A DNA stretch of 64,000 nucleotides, taken from contig RHPI01003369.1 of the NCBI GenBank assembly GCA_009103225.1, positions 1,770,887 to 1,834,886 of the forward strand. Direction: 5' to 3'. The stretch comes from Chlorokybus atmophyticus. Taxonomy: Eukaryota > Streptophyta > Chlorokybophyceae > Chlorokybales > Chlorokybaceae. This document shows, piece after piece, positions 46,900 to 59,355 of this stretch. The translations under genes and the position numbers were made by a program. The stretch's first letter is position 1, and each line of letters starts with the position of its first letter. The notes under the pieces are model-generated. The model did no database searches and was not told the origin of the DNA. It saw nothing but the letters and a program-made list of their open reading frames with translations.

Positions 46900-49490
46900 G
46901 CCCTGCTAGCTGTTGGGCTTAGTAAGGCTTGGTAAAGCTTACATGTTACGACCATGACATGTAAATGGTTTACAAGTCATTGTCGTGACGTGTAAACTAG
47001 CGGTGCGGCTGATTGGGCGTGTGACTGGGCCGGCCGGCCGGCCGGGAGGCCGGCATTAGGGCACAAAGACACATCACGCGCACTGAGGGCCATCACAAAC
47101 GGCAGCCGAGACTACATGCCTGCCGCGCATACCGAGCAGCCCGCCTCTCATTGGCTATGCGCCGTTTATCAGCTATCGGCCATTCGATTTGTGTTAAACA
47201 AATCTCAACCTTCCAAAGCACATCCCCATATTGTGCAATTGCACAAAGTATACGAATGAATAACAGAAATACATTTTAAACACAACATGCACGGTGCACA
47301 TATGCGTCATGTGTGCGTTATCCAGTCCACCCCCGCTAAAAGACTTTGCTCCAGGAGAATAACCCCGCTTGTAGCATAAGTTTTGAGATCACCGACGATG
47401 CTACAGGCAAATGTTAGTGCTTCAGAGAATATGACTAACCGCGAAGAGCATATTATTTTTCATGACATTTTTGCAAATGTAAGTGTGCATATTCTTAACA
47501 TTGAGGGAGTAGCGCGTGACGGGTTTGTCATCAGGCGTAATGAGTGTGATGGACAAGGCGTGATATGATAATGCAACACGTAATCAGCGTAATGAGCGTG
47601 ATGGCATAATAGACGTGACGTAATGCGCGTGCTGTAATGGGCGTGATGGGCGTATTAAACTGCTTTATATCATACAGATGCTCTTAATGTTTAAGAGCAT
47701 ATTACGCTATTTATCGCCAAGAGCATAACCCCGCCAGGAGCAAACTATCTTTTAAAATAAACAGTATGCTATAAAAAGGGGTAGGGGTAGGGGTATTGTA
47801 CAGAAAGGCTGTACAATAAATGTTTCAATGCAATTAGGTACAACTATGTACCTTAACTGTACAGTCTACCTCCGCTATACAAATCACGTGTATCTTCCAG
47901 CTTTCATTTCATCAACGTAGTTATTCTCTTGGCGTACAATAACATATACTATTCTATTCTTTACATGATATATATTTTACTAACAGGGGCATTGCGAAAT
48001 AACCGTAAGCCACGTTATTGTATTTTAACGTGGCATAGACTAAATCAATAATAGTCAACAATAAATTGATTACTAATAGTATGTACGTAACAATATATGA
48101 GTCTATACATGAGTCTACGTAACTATACATGAGTCTATGTAACTATGTATAAGTCTACGTAACTATATATGAGTCTTTTAATATGTTTATGCTTATAATA
48201 TTAAAATAAACATGCCATTAACGAGGTATCCCCCCGTAACAAGACTGAGCTCACTCTAAAGATTAACCCTCCGTTGTAGTCTTATTGCGTACAAAACTAT
48301 TCCACTAACCAATGATATTTGCCTGTAAAACCATTGGTCTTTTGCAAATCTATGATCTCAACGGGGTTATTCTCATAAACCGAAATCTTTTAACGGGGGT
48401 AGACTATATAGTCTACCCTTGTGTAAGAGCATACTATTATCCTTAAACATCGTATGCTCTTGGCAGGGTTATGCTTTTAAACATTAAGAGCATATATGCT
48501 ATAAGCGCAGATTCATTCATTACGCCCATCACGCCTATTGGTCGGGCCGGCCGGCCTGTCGGCATTCAACCTACATCACACATCCCGCGTTAGGGCCATC
48601 ACACGGCACCCGCGACTGCAGGGCTGCGCGGCAGTATGTGCGGCCCGCCTGCTTCTCATTGGCTAGGCGGCGAGAATAAGCGTTACACCGTTAGATCTGC
48701 CCAAACACGATCCTGGCCGTCCAAGGCACATAAAGTTTTTTAAGCGCATGCCAATAAATGTAAGATTAAGCACAGTTCTGCATACATGGCCGCTTATGGC
48801 TGCATGTTGATCAATTTAGTGTATTACATTAATTATATTGATACATATGCTGCAATATGGTGCAATATGGTGCAACATGGTGCGATATGAATAGCAAATG
48901 CTGTTAAGTGTTTCAAAACTTAATAATTAACGTAACGTTCACGCCACGGTACGTGCTGCAAAACTCAGTGAGTACTGCCGAGGTTACGACCATCAAGATA
49001 ATGCTAACCTAAATTACCTTAACGTTAAGATTCAACCAAACGAAAAATTGCATCGTTAGGCCACGATTTGGTCACGCACGAATTTTATCAAATGGGATCG
49101 CAACGGTGACAACAGCCAGTTGCTTAAAAAGGCAGCGAAATGGCCAATCATTGCAAAGATGCGTAAAAGATGCTGAAACATATCTCAGCGGCAACCGCTT
49201 ACCAACGGCGACCCAAAATTGCTAGGGATTTGGTAAATTATGGCACAGTTAATGGTTAAAACGGCCGCGTTTTTGGCGGTACGAGGTCGGGGCAGGCCCC
49301 ATACCCCGAAGACATGCCGCCACTACTCACCCTCGTTCTAACTAATCCACTCTACCCTTTAACGCTAATTGATTACACACTATAGTTACTGCGTCATCAA
49401 ACATGGTCAACAGCCGAACCATGTATACGGTGTACAAAAATGTACATGCTTAAAGCTGAAGCGTGCGATGCTATACAACTTGCATAGTAT
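46900..49490. other. AT-rich insertion with direct and inverted repeats
   Basis: Present only in unit 1 of the duplication. Two roughly 220-bp related direct repeats lie at about 47020-47250 and 48525-48750 (GGGCCGGCCGGCC ... TTAGGGCCATCACA ... CTCATTGGCTA). Between them is AT-rich DNA with AGAATAACCCCG and AAGAGCATAACCC motifs (47355, 47710) that recur in reverse orientation (48362, 48455). A plus-strand tract of GCGTGATGGGCGTAATG-like units occupies 47500-47660. No coding sequence. It is probably a non-autonomous mobile element, family unknown. Confidence 0.55.
48095..48178. repeat. About 20-bp tandem repeat
   Basis: Four imperfect copies of ATGAGTCTAYGTAACTATAC-type units in the middle of the AT-rich insertion. 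Confidence 0.85.
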
Positions 49491-49499
49491 CGCATGATG

Positions 49500-50350
49500 C
49501 ATAGTATCGTATGATGTGCGTAATCTGTGGGATCATTGGCATGACATGTGTACGTACCAGACTTCACACATAAACATAATGCTTGCGTGTGTATGTGTGT
49601 GTTTGCAGCATCAACTGATGCGGGCATGCACATGTGGTGCTGCACATTCGTATGTATGTGTGCATGTTTGTGTGCGTCCTGTTGTGCACGTATATGTGCA
49701 CTTGTGGGGCTGCATGACGTGCTTCCGCGTGCGTTCATACATGCGCATGCATGTATATACCAGCTGATATATGTTTGTGTAGCAAGTACACGCATATGCA
49801 TGCATGTCCTCACGCGGCCACACACACGCAGGCAAACGCCCGCCCCTATTCGCACACACATGGACACACACTCGTGCTACGTCGTACAAACATGCACGCA
49901 CATGTACACCCGCACGCAACTGCACACGCATGCACAGACACAAGGCTTGTGGGAACATCACTAACTGCCAGGAGACCATCACCCACCCGCTGCGCATCGA
50001 ATGAGGTAATAAACTACATAGCCTTCCTGCGTGCAGCGATCGGAGGCAATCCGTGCACATGTGCGTTGTTACTACTTGTCATATGCACGTGCGCAATAGC
50101 TTGAGCGCTAGCAGACGATTGGACACGGACATGATGCCCGTGCATGCTGGTCTGACCACCACCACCACTCCCAACATTATCTCCATTTTTCGGTATGTGC
50201 CGGACTGAACCAGGGATTCTGCTCCATCACTAAGTCATTTCGACTGCCTTGGCGCAGGCGCAACCATGTCTGCGGTGGCTTGATCAGCGGGCGGCTCGTC
50301 AAGCTGCCCGACCACCCTGACTGGCAGGAAGGATGCCAGGCATGACAGCA
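49500..50350 (-). pseudogene. Fragment of the carboxypeptidase 3' end (duplicated)
   Basis: Minus-strand sequence at 50310-50180 matches the penultimate large exon of the intact gene (GWSGSLTSRPL ... QATADV-like, then an AEKWR-type end) but is out of frame. 49999-49925 matches the short 27-nt exon region (TGATGTTCC-CACAAGCCTTG). 49600-49540 matches the start of the last exon (GTACG-ACRTGTC) before similarity fades. No upstream catalytic exons are present, so it cannot encode an enzyme. Confidence 0.75.
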
Positions 50351-50500
50351 CATGATAGTTTGGTAGCAGTGTCTGGTAAAGCCTTGCAGCACTGTCAAGC
50401 ACGCACACACATGCGTACAAGTAATTGCCGTGCCTTGCGCTTGTATGTATGTCATGTGGGGTGCTGTTTGTTGTTGGGTGGGCAAGTTGTCAGACACAGG

Positions 50501-50520
50501 CCCCCCCCCCCCCCCCCCCN
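50501..50520. other. Poly-C run ending in one N
   Basis: 19 C followed by a single N, close to the junction of the two duplication units. Confidence 0.9.
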
Positions 50521-50913
50521 GACGCATGTGAGAATGCAGGGCACAGAGGTGTTATAAATCAGATGATGTCCAAGTGCCAGTGCAGTGGACATGGATTGCT
50601 TGCAGGAGGCTAGTAAGCAAAGAAGATGCGAGCTTCAATACTTACGTTGCTATAACCCATGCTTGAACTGCCAAGTTTCAGCTACACAAACTCATAGATG
50701 TCGTTGCAAGCTAAAGTAAGCTAGCAGTTGCATATCACAGTTACCGTCGTACTATGTACAATCCTCAGCCAAGTCATATACATACACCACAACTAACTCA
50801 GTACTAACACAATTACAAGATGGACCGCAACCTCAGCCCACCGTTTGGCACATAAACCAACCTTACAGATATGTAGACAATAATGTACAATAGCAAGCGC
50901 CCGCCAACACAAA

Positions 50914-52193
50914 CTAAGGATAGTACATCGGCGGCGTGTCCACTTTCTCTTTGTGTTTGTAGTCGCGCATCAAGTGCTGTGTCTCCGCCTCCTCCACCTT
51001 CCGTTGTCCCTCTTCAACCTTGCTGTTGCCATCACTCATGACATCAATCAACACGGGCGGGGCAACAGCTTCGCACTTGACACCAACAACAGCCTCCTCA
51101 TCCCCATCCTGTGACGTGACGACTGTGCCATAAAAAAGGCTCCACCCCACGCCGATGGCGGTGAAGATGGCATGAGCCGCAACCCACCCACAAAACAATG
51201 CGAGTATGGTTGGGTCATCGCTGCCATCTTTGCCTGGCTCGAGCAGCACCGTCACACACTCTTCATGTTCTTGTTCTCTCACTAGCAGAGAGAGACGCAG
51301 AAGGTACCCGTCTTGCTTGCTGATCAACACGGATGGGATGCGGATGTCGTTTGCATTCTGCGCACTCACTGCAACGATGACAAAAGCACAGTGGTTGAGC
51401 AGATTGTGTGTGTGCCTATCGATTACAACAACCCACAGCGCGTGCCGACGCAAACTTGCCTTCATGCAAGCGTGCAGTAACATGCAGAACTTGCGCATCA
51501 GTCACGCCACCAAGCTTTGAAGACATACAAACCAGGTGTGTTCTTTCAACAGTACATACAAGGCAAAACATGTGGTGTGTTTGTTGTCAGCATTGGCATG
51601 CAGATGGCATCTACCAGAGGATGACTGCTAAACTCAAAGCATTCAACATGCACAACAATGCAAACAACATCAACAACGACAACCACAACAACACACTTCA
51701 CTCGCTTACTGGTCATTAGGTCTTGATCAATCTCGTTGTTGAAGACGATGGCGGCGACGGCCCCGGCAAGCTGGGCATGGAGGACCTTGTCATGGAAGGA
51801 GCAGTTTCCCCTCTCCATAAGGGCTATCCAGGCTGGGTCATCGCCGCCGTCCTTGTCGGCATAGGCAAGGCTGCAGCCGTCTCGCTCAGGCGCCAGCCGA
51901 AGCAAGACGCCTCGGACGCCGCCTTCCTGAGGAACAGGCGGGCCGAAGTCAGCGGCGACGGTGGCGAGGGAGGCGAGGACCGTGGCAGTGGTGGTGTCCA
52001 CGCTGAGAACGTTGCAGCTGCCGTAAACAATCACTTCCGGGTCATTGGGGGCAAGCCACACGGTCACCCAGAACACAGACAGTATTGTTACCCACCACGC
52101 CAACCATGGCAGCAGGATGCTGCGCCACCTGGACGGTGAGGACCGGCAGGGCGACAGCGCCGCCGCCGCCGCCGCCGCCGCGTCGCCCGCCAT
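50914..52193 (-). CDS. PA-domain membrane protein, copy B
   Basis: Two exons, 52193-51710 and 51368-50914, joined within an ATG codon, give 312 residues ending PPMYYP. Order: poly-Ala start, hydrophobic signal-anchor (ILLPWLAWWVTILSVFWVTVWL, about 28-50, split here as ILLPWLAWWVTIL and SVFWVTVWL), then a PA domain with GPPVPQEGGVRG, ALMERGNCSFHDKV and AGAVAAIVFNNE, continuing IRIPSVLISKQDG in exon 2. A second membrane span follows (about 213-240) and a 75-residue acidic/Lys cytosolic tail. The PA fold is seen in vacuolar sorting receptors, RMR proteins and some proteases; here it stands alone between two membrane spans, so a sorting or receptor role is inferred only. Copy A lies 5.3 kb away. 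The stop is 1.7 kb from the carboxypeptidase stop on the same strand. Confidence 0.85.
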
Positions 52194-52657
52194 GGCTGGC
52201 CTGGTTAAAGCTATGGCTAGCAGCCCTGCTAGTGGGCTTGGGCTTACTGGTAGGGCATATAGAAGTTTCTTTATGCTTTGTTGAAGGCGAAGCGTGCGAC
52301 ACTGCAACACAACAGACGCAGTCAAGCAAGCAAGCAGCAGTAGACAACGTGAGATTGATCGTCAATCAATTGAACGGGGTGTGTACCAGGCTGGTATTAC
52401 CAGCGCTTCAAATAACATCAGACGATTGGACAGTGCGTACATCAAGGCACAACATGGAATGAAAGGTGGGGGCTAACATCTACATGAAAGCTCCAGAGCG
52501 TAAGGATGTGAGCACGTGATCATACCAGACAACCTTCTGTGTCTCAAGCCACACAAAGTGCAGGCAAGGCAGGCAGGCTGAGGCTGAGGCAGGAGTTCAC
52601 AACCGACCGACATGTGGAACACGTGTCATCTTTGCCATTACACACCTTTGCGGGACT

Positions 52658-55600
52658 CTATTGCTCGTGATACTGCAGCACCTGATCCATCGCATTGGTG
52701 GCAGTCAACACAAAGACACGCCAGCTGAACATGTTGCCGTACCGCAATAAATGTTGTGCGTGGAGAATGTGCGACACGTCCGTACTAGATTTCACACGTA
52801 AACACCATGTTTGCGCGTGCGTGTTTGCAACAACACGCGCTAGCACGGGCGTGCGCATGTGGTGTCGCGCGTATGCGTGCGTGCGCCTACATGTGCGCTT
52901 GTTGGAATGCTTGATGTGTGCATTCGTGCACGTGCTCGCATGCATATGCACGTGTAATCCTTGTGCATGGCTGTACAGCAAGCACAGGCATACGCGTGCA
53001 TGCAGTCACACAGCCACACATGCAGACAAGCGCCCGCGCGTGCACACGCAAAGATATTTTCAAATTTTGTCATGAACACATGCCCGCACACCCGCAACGC
53101 AAGCGCACGCGCATACACAGACCCAAGGCTTGTGAGGAACATCGTTGACCTGCTGCGCATTGAATGAGGTATTAAACTACCTACCTAGCTTTCCTGCGTG
53201 CAGCGATCGGCGGCAACCCGTGCGCGGGTACAACATTGCTGTTACTACTTGTCATATGCACGTGTGCGACAGCTTGAGCGCTGTCCAGAGCGCTATCGGA
53301 TAGTCTCTGCAGCCGCTTGGACACGTGGCTGTGCCCAACGCCAACATTGCCACTCCCAACACTCCCAACATGGTCTTCACTTCTCGGTAGATGCCGCACC
53401 GAATCCAGGCTTCTGCTCCTGCGCTGAACCATTCTGACCGCCTTTGCGCCGGCGACCACGTCGGCAGTGGCTTGGTCTAATGTCGGCAGCGGGCGACTGG
53501 TCAAGCTGCCCGACCAACCGCGAGCCAACAAGATGGCCTCTTGGACTTCTGATGGAGTGTCCTTGTGCGCCTGAAGCGTGCGTGGCATGACAAATACAAA
53601 TGGACAAGTAGTCTGGCAGAAATGACATCGTGTACAAGAGTGTTGAGATTACAGCACCCGCGACCACGCAGACACACGCGCATGCGCCTACGCGCACGCA
53701 CGTGTACACGTGAGTGCCACATGTGAGAAGCTTGCCTTCTTCTTGACCTTCTTCTTCTTCTTAACTATCTTCTTGGGTTCAGCAGCCGGCACGCGTCGGC
53801 TCGCACCCTCCGTCGGCTCCGCTTCCGCATCTGCACGATACAACAACACGCACATCACCCACCCACCCGCCCACCCCCCACACACCAACCCCACATCCCC
53901 ACCCCATCCCAACATGCTCCCACCCTTACCACTCAAGCTGCTATCCGCCCTTCCTCCTTCTCCCTCTCCATTCTCCCCGACCTCATCTTCTTTATGCGAC
54001 AACAACAACTCCGTCCACGCGACCCTCGCGATCGAGTCCGCCGCGCGACCACCGACGCAAAACACTTCGTAGAGAGCGCGACCCAACGCGTGACCCGCGC
54101 GCTCGAGGTCGAGAGGGCCAAAGTGGTAGCCGGCGTAAGGACCTGAGGTGGTGAGAATTGATTGTTGGGTTGTGGTACGCAGTGGTGCGCGTGTGTGCAT
54201 GATATGTATGTTACTGAGCACCAGCACACTACCTGTGGATGAGCCTGCAAAGGAGGCCTCCAGCGTGAAACTGTTGATGATGTCTAGCTCGCGGCAACAT
54301 ACAACACGCGCTGTCGTCTCTTTACTTTTCTGTATCCATCATGCCATTTTTGCAATAGTCACAAACGCACACGTACACCACTACTGTATTTGCGCCTCTG
54401 GCACCCACACAAAACAACGCACCTGTACAACGAAGCTGCAATCCCGGTACTCGAAGCAGTCCGGTGCCAATCGCGCCAGCACGCGCGGGAGCAGCTTCTC
54501 TTGATGCCGTGCATAAGCGCCATTGTTGTTGGCGACGCTGCTGGTGTCGGCGTTGGCGCTGGCTGAGTTGCTTGAAGTGCAGGGGAGAAAGTGGGATGGG
54601 TCTTGAGGCATTGGGGACTTTGTACGCTGCTCGCAACCGTACATGAATATCTGCGCAGAGGCAATTGGTAAGAGCCCCGTGTTCATGAAGGCCTTTTCTG
54701 AGTATTTACTTTCCTTATTGTGTGCATCCATGCTTGCTTATCTATACTGTCTATGCATGCTTCGCATTCCCTCTACGTGATGCACGCAAGAACGAATGCG
54801 AGCATGCACGCATACGCGCCCATGTGTGTGCGTGCGCATGAGTACACGCACACGCACACGCACACGCACACGCACACGCACACGCACATGTATGTATGGC
54901 ATAGAACAAGGCTAGTAGCACACGCGCACACGTCCACATACGCAAAAGCCTTACGTTGTGTTTGCGCGAGTGTCCGTGCATGTCGATGACCGCCGCCACC
55001 CCCCTGTCATCTTTCAACCCCCTCACGAGCTGTTTCAGGTGCCACACGGTCGGATGCGTGCGTCGGCTCGGATCCGCCCAACACCTGCATGTGTGAGCAA
55101 GAGTTTCAAGACCAGCAACATGAAGTGGGTTTGTTACTCACGGTACCTGTTGAGGTCGTTGCCGGCGAGACCGCAGCGGGTGTTGCCGACGATCACGCCG
55201 TCCGGGTTGACCATAGGAACCACCTGTAACGTTGTCGTTGTTTCAGGTGGTTGTGTAATTGTGTTTGTTGACACTCCACTTGGTGGCACATGTTGTACAA
55301 TTGCAAAAGCATGCTTGCCTTGATGACGCAGGCTTCCCTCAGGGCTTGAGCTTCGCGTGAGTCGCCGGTTGCAAAGTCGATGAAGCCCTAAGTAAAGTAA
55401 AGAAGTGAGTTGCTGAGCTGAGTTGTCTTGCAATGGAGGAGTGGTTGTTCAACGTATGACACCTTGACCATCCAGCTTGAGTTGGTCTCGCCGGGATGGA
55501 CTCGCGACGTCACCACCTGGCAACACGCACGCAAGGCGATGTTGGTCAGCATGCAGTATCAAATAACATGCAGTTCCAGCGAGACCCGTATGTCTCGCAC

Positions 55601-57850
55601 ACAATCGTGCGCACGTGCACGCGCACAGGCACGCATGCGCACGTACCACTCCCAGCCTGTTCTGCAGCGCTTTAGGGTCGCACCCAAACCGCGTGATCGT
55701 CAACAAATCACACGCCTGCGCACAACCAACCCACCATCACCATCACCACCACCACACACACACACGCACGCACACACGCACGCACGCACTCACGTTCCCC
55801 GCGAGCGTGGTGCACAGCACCCTCCTCCTGCACCTGCTCTCGTCGTCCACTCCCTTGAGGTACTGCTGCAGCTGGGTGTAGGAGAACGGGTGCGCGTGGG
55901 CGACGTACACGGTGTCGGCGTCGTGGGGGAAGGAGAGGGACATGGACAAAGTGGAGTAGGAGGCGTTGGGACCGCCGCCGCGACGACGGATGCCGTTCTG
56001 AGAGTGCATACCCAAGAGGTGCCTTACTGTGTGTGTGTGTGTGTGCGCGCGCGCGCGAGTGCGTGTGTAAGTTCATAGTAAGATGCGTACACAGTTTAAT
56101 TTGTGCACGCGGACTACATGCAGTCTGTTACATGTGTGTGCATGTATGAAATTGTGCTGTATGTGTGTATAAACAGCTTGTCGGATGTACGCATGCATGT
56201 ACGTTTCCATACCCACAAGTCATGTACTCAGCATCGACTCGTGTGTATGTCGTGTCCCCCAACACCCACCCACCTGGTAGTAGCACACGTCGTGTCCGGC
56301 GCGTCTCCACCCGCGTTTGATGAGGGACGCGTCTTTGCATGAGTAGATGAGAGGGAGGAGACCGCACTGGTAGAGGCTTTCGGGCTTCGTCACATTCACT
56401 ATGTTGAAACGATACCTGATGATGACAGAAAAAAATGAGTATAACCCCACACGGTCAGCATGATGTAGCAGCGTGATATGATTAGGATAGTACCAAAGAG
56501 TGGGGTGTACCTCGTGTGAGCTCGGGTGTTGGAGATTGAAAAGAAGAACCACTGCGTATGCGCGTTTGTGCCGATATCGGGTCGCAAGAATAGGTCGTAC
56601 TCATTGTCGTATACCTGCGCGCGTGTGCGCTTGCATGCGAGCTCATGAGCGTGTGCCCATGAGCGTGCGTGGGTGCATGCGTGCGTGCATATGTGTACAC
56701 AAAACACACGTTGCCAAGTTCGACCCCAACTTCAGCTACAACAATTGGACATACCTGTACCGCGCGGCGCAGGTTGCCGCATTCGAACCGGCTCTCAAAC
56801 ACGAGCGTCGTGTCCGACTCACTCGCAGGCACGTAAAACGGCTCCAACTTGGCATCACCTTCCCTTTGATGCAGGCTCCAACCCCAACCCCACCTCCTGC
56901 TATCGCTATTACCATTGCTACTACTACTACTTGCACTGTTATCTACATGGATACTGCTGCTATCACTACCGCTACAACTCGAGTTACTTTGTTTATCAGC
57001 CCCGAAGAGTGTGTTAGTACTATCTTCCGGTGGTGGAGGCGGCTTGTTCATGGAGTCGTAAACCACTCTGTTCATGGACGCTAGCGGCTGCGCCAACCTC
57101 TCCGCATCGCGCGCAAGCAACTCAGCCCTCAGGTCTGTGACACGACACAACAACATCAACACACACACACAACCTTACTGAACCATAACCACACACCTTC
57201 TCTCGGGGCCACAAGTGGTTCCCTCTGTGTGGTGTTGTCTTGTATGAATGGGGAGAGGGATGCCAGCGTCTGCGTGGTGCCCGTCTTGGGAGGCAAGCTG
57301 TTGAATGTGGGGGAGAGGCCGCGCACGCTGTCGAGGAAGTCGTCGGCTAAGGGGAGAGGAGGTGGGAGCTCCAACACCCTGAGGAGGATGGTGAGTGACT
57401 CACCAATTGTGTAATGCAGAGGTGGCACAGATACACGCATGCAAACATGGACATGCATGCACGCGCACTTGCACGCAGACGCCCGCGCGCGTGTGTGCAC
57501 AGCCACACAGCGTGGTTGTGGGCACGCTGTGTAGCTGTGCACATGTACTTGCCCACAACCACCTGACAATCATGCGCACGTGCGTGTGCACACACACACA
57601 CACACACACATGGACGCATGGAGGTAACAAACTTAAGTCATGTATTCAACATGCATCCTGTGTACCTGCTTGTGCGTGCTGCTCTGAGCGGTTGTCTCAG
57701 TGAAGCCAGCTGTTGTTGCAGAGAAGACTCATCAGTAAGGCAGCTTCCATCCGGATCTTCCAGAGCAGCAGCAGCAGCAGCAGCTGTTCCTGGAACTTCC
57801 TCCTCATCCCTCAGAACGAAAGCTTCCAGCGTCTCTATCTCCATACCCAT
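52658..57850 (-). CDS. Cytosolic carboxypeptidase (M14, AGBL2/3-like)
   Basis: Eighteen exons: 57850-57666, 57378-57197, 57134-56755, 56614-56511, 56415-56274, 55997-55794, 55715-55647, 55516-55463, 55387-55319, 55223-55147, 55084-54955, 54650-54423, 54329-54233, 54142-53930, 53830-53736, 53570-53185, 53149-53123, 52784-52658. They total 2769 nt, 922 residues, every phase consistent. The CCP N-domain reads FESRFECGNLRRAVQV and NTRAHTRYRFNIVN. Zinc ligands are His429 and Glu432 (HPGE) and His525 (DMHGHSRKHN); NPDGVIVGNTRC and GNDLNR are typical; the catalytic Glu is Glu632 (SFTLEASFAG). Such enzymes remove glutamates from tubulin and matter for cilia. Residues about 700-922 form an unusual tail with a Lys cluster (IVKKKKKVKKK). 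Two introns have GC donors (55318, 53735). The first exon is tentative; 57850 is the first ATG after an in-frame stop. Confidence 0.92.
54845..54888. repeat. (ACGCAC)n microsatellite in a carboxypeptidase intron
   Basis: About seven units of CACACG in the intron between exons 11 and 12, within a larger CA/TG-rich intron typical of this gene. Confidence 0.93.
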
Positions 57851-58187
57851 AAGTGCACACAACACCCTCTACAGTGTAGAGTCTACGCCCACACTAACTG
57901 ATAGTGTGCTTGTGAGCACTTGTTGCAGTGCCTGGGGCACACTGGTAATAGAATTTCTGTGCCTACGTCCATCGTTGCTTGTGGGGCGTTTGCAACTTTG
58001 CGCGCGTGAAGGTGAAAACTTCTCCCTTGTGCGCGTTAGCCTGCGTGCCGTGGTTTCATGAGTTCTGGAACGCAGGATTTATTGTACATCTCCAGCTATA
58101 ATGCCGCACTCTGTTTTTGGCTTCTGGTTCATCAATGATGAGGTCATCAACCCCACCCCACCCCTCTGATCCACAAAAACCAACCAA

Positions 58188-58277
<90 letters not shown>

Positions 58278-58600
58278 GTGTGCGTGTGCGTGTGCGTGTG
58301 CGTCTGTGTGCGGGTGTATGTGTCTGTCGGCGTATGTGCACGCTCACCTCACTCTCAACCGCAAAAAAGCTTCACGGGCCTCGTGCTTGACCAATCCCTC
58401 ACTTCCAACCTGATCCATCTGTCATCCTTATCCTTCCCTACTATACGCGACAGCGCCGCCTCCGCCTCCGCCGCCGCCGCCGAGGAGGAGGCCGACGACG
58501 ACGTGGAGGACAACGGCCAGCCGGTTGCAGTGTCGGTAATGACCGGCCGCACGTGACCTCTGTTGCGCCGAAAACAAGCATTTCTCAAAATGCAAGGCAG
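57851..58600. other. Upstream region of the carboxypeptidase gene
   Basis: May hold further 5' exons: a minus-strand frame at 58420-58350 reads MDQVGSEGLVKHEAREAF and ends at a GTGAGC donor, and another open stretch lies at 58060-57870. Neither could be joined with confidence. A Gly/Ala-coding (CCG)n run is at 58457-58482. Confidence 0.4.
58191..58273. repeat. (TC)n microsatellite
   Basis: About 40 uninterrupted CT units followed by a (GTGCGT)n run (58274-58303). Confidence 0.95.
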
Positions 58601-59186
58601 ACACCCAAAAGGTGGTGTCAAACACCTGCTGCATTATCCAGTCAATAGCTTTGAGGCGCCAATATGGCTCTTCTTTGTTGCTTTATTGCCGGCTCCGTTA
58701 TTGATAAATCATTGATGCTGACGGGGGCTTCGTTAGTGACTTCAACACAATGAAATAAACATATACATTACTCTTCTCGCATACAGGCTTCCCCTGCTAA
58801 AGCAATAACATTTTCCCCATGGCTCTTCATTCCACAAACGGGGGTATTCCCTTGACGGAAGAATATATATGCTCAAAATGAGGGCTTTCTCTGTTGCCTT
58901 TGAGCCTCGTCATCCTTGAGTTGCGCATCACTAACCATGGTGGCCGTGGGACGATTATCATTGCTATAATTGCAGATGGACTGGTTATTAATGATGTCAT
59001 GAATGTGATTGAGCATTGATATCGCTCACTTGCTGGTGTTCAAGAGTACGCATTGTGGACACTCAGCTGAACAGCATGGGTATTGCACGCGTGTTGTTGC
59101 GAATGGTTTCATGCAACATAAACCACAAAAAGAAACATGCAAGCAACTACTGTAGCTAATTGTATCACGCTAATTGACTGTGAGCA

Positions 59187-59355
59187 GGCGATCACCAGCT
59201 GAGGTTGTTCGCCACAACCTTGTCACCCATGCACTACTCAATGGGAAGGCCGATAATACGCTGAGAATGCTTGCTTTTACCCATTAACACGACAAGAATG
59301 ATGCTATTAAGATGTACTTAAAGTTGGGTGCTGCTGATGAGTCGGGCGTGTGCTA
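59187..59355 (+). pseudogene. Coding-like remnant of unknown origin
   Basis: A frame of about 55 codons (RRSPAEVVRHNLVTHALL ... NTLRMLAF ... DAIKMYLKLGAADESG) is interrupted by one TAA and ends at TAG. The amino-acid composition looks like a helical repeat fragment (ankyrin/TPR-like helix pairs), but no family can be named and no flanking exons were found. Confidence 0.25.

Larger units (their letters stand above)
45080..53600. repeat. Tandem segmental duplication of PA-gene and carboxypeptidase 3' end
   Basis: Unit 1 runs from about 45080 to 50440 and unit 2 from about 50440 to 53600. Shared blocks: the TGTGGGG(C/T)GCTGTTTG start (45090 / 50452), the following 250 bp, the PA-domain gene (45567-46878 / 50914-52193) and the 3' part of the carboxypeptidase gene (49500-50350 / 52658-53570). 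Unit 1 is longer by a roughly 2.3-kb AT-rich insertion between its two parts. Divergence of the copies is clear, so the event is not recent. Confidence 0.85.

Noticed and set aside
47760-47800. Telomere-like GGGGTA repeats
   Set aside because: Only three units inside an AT-rich insertion; they do not match the TTTAGGG-type repeat expected for green algae.
53710-54072. Plus-strand Pro/Ser-rich frame
   Set aside because: Antisense of carboxypeptidase exons 14-15, whose reading frame is conserved.
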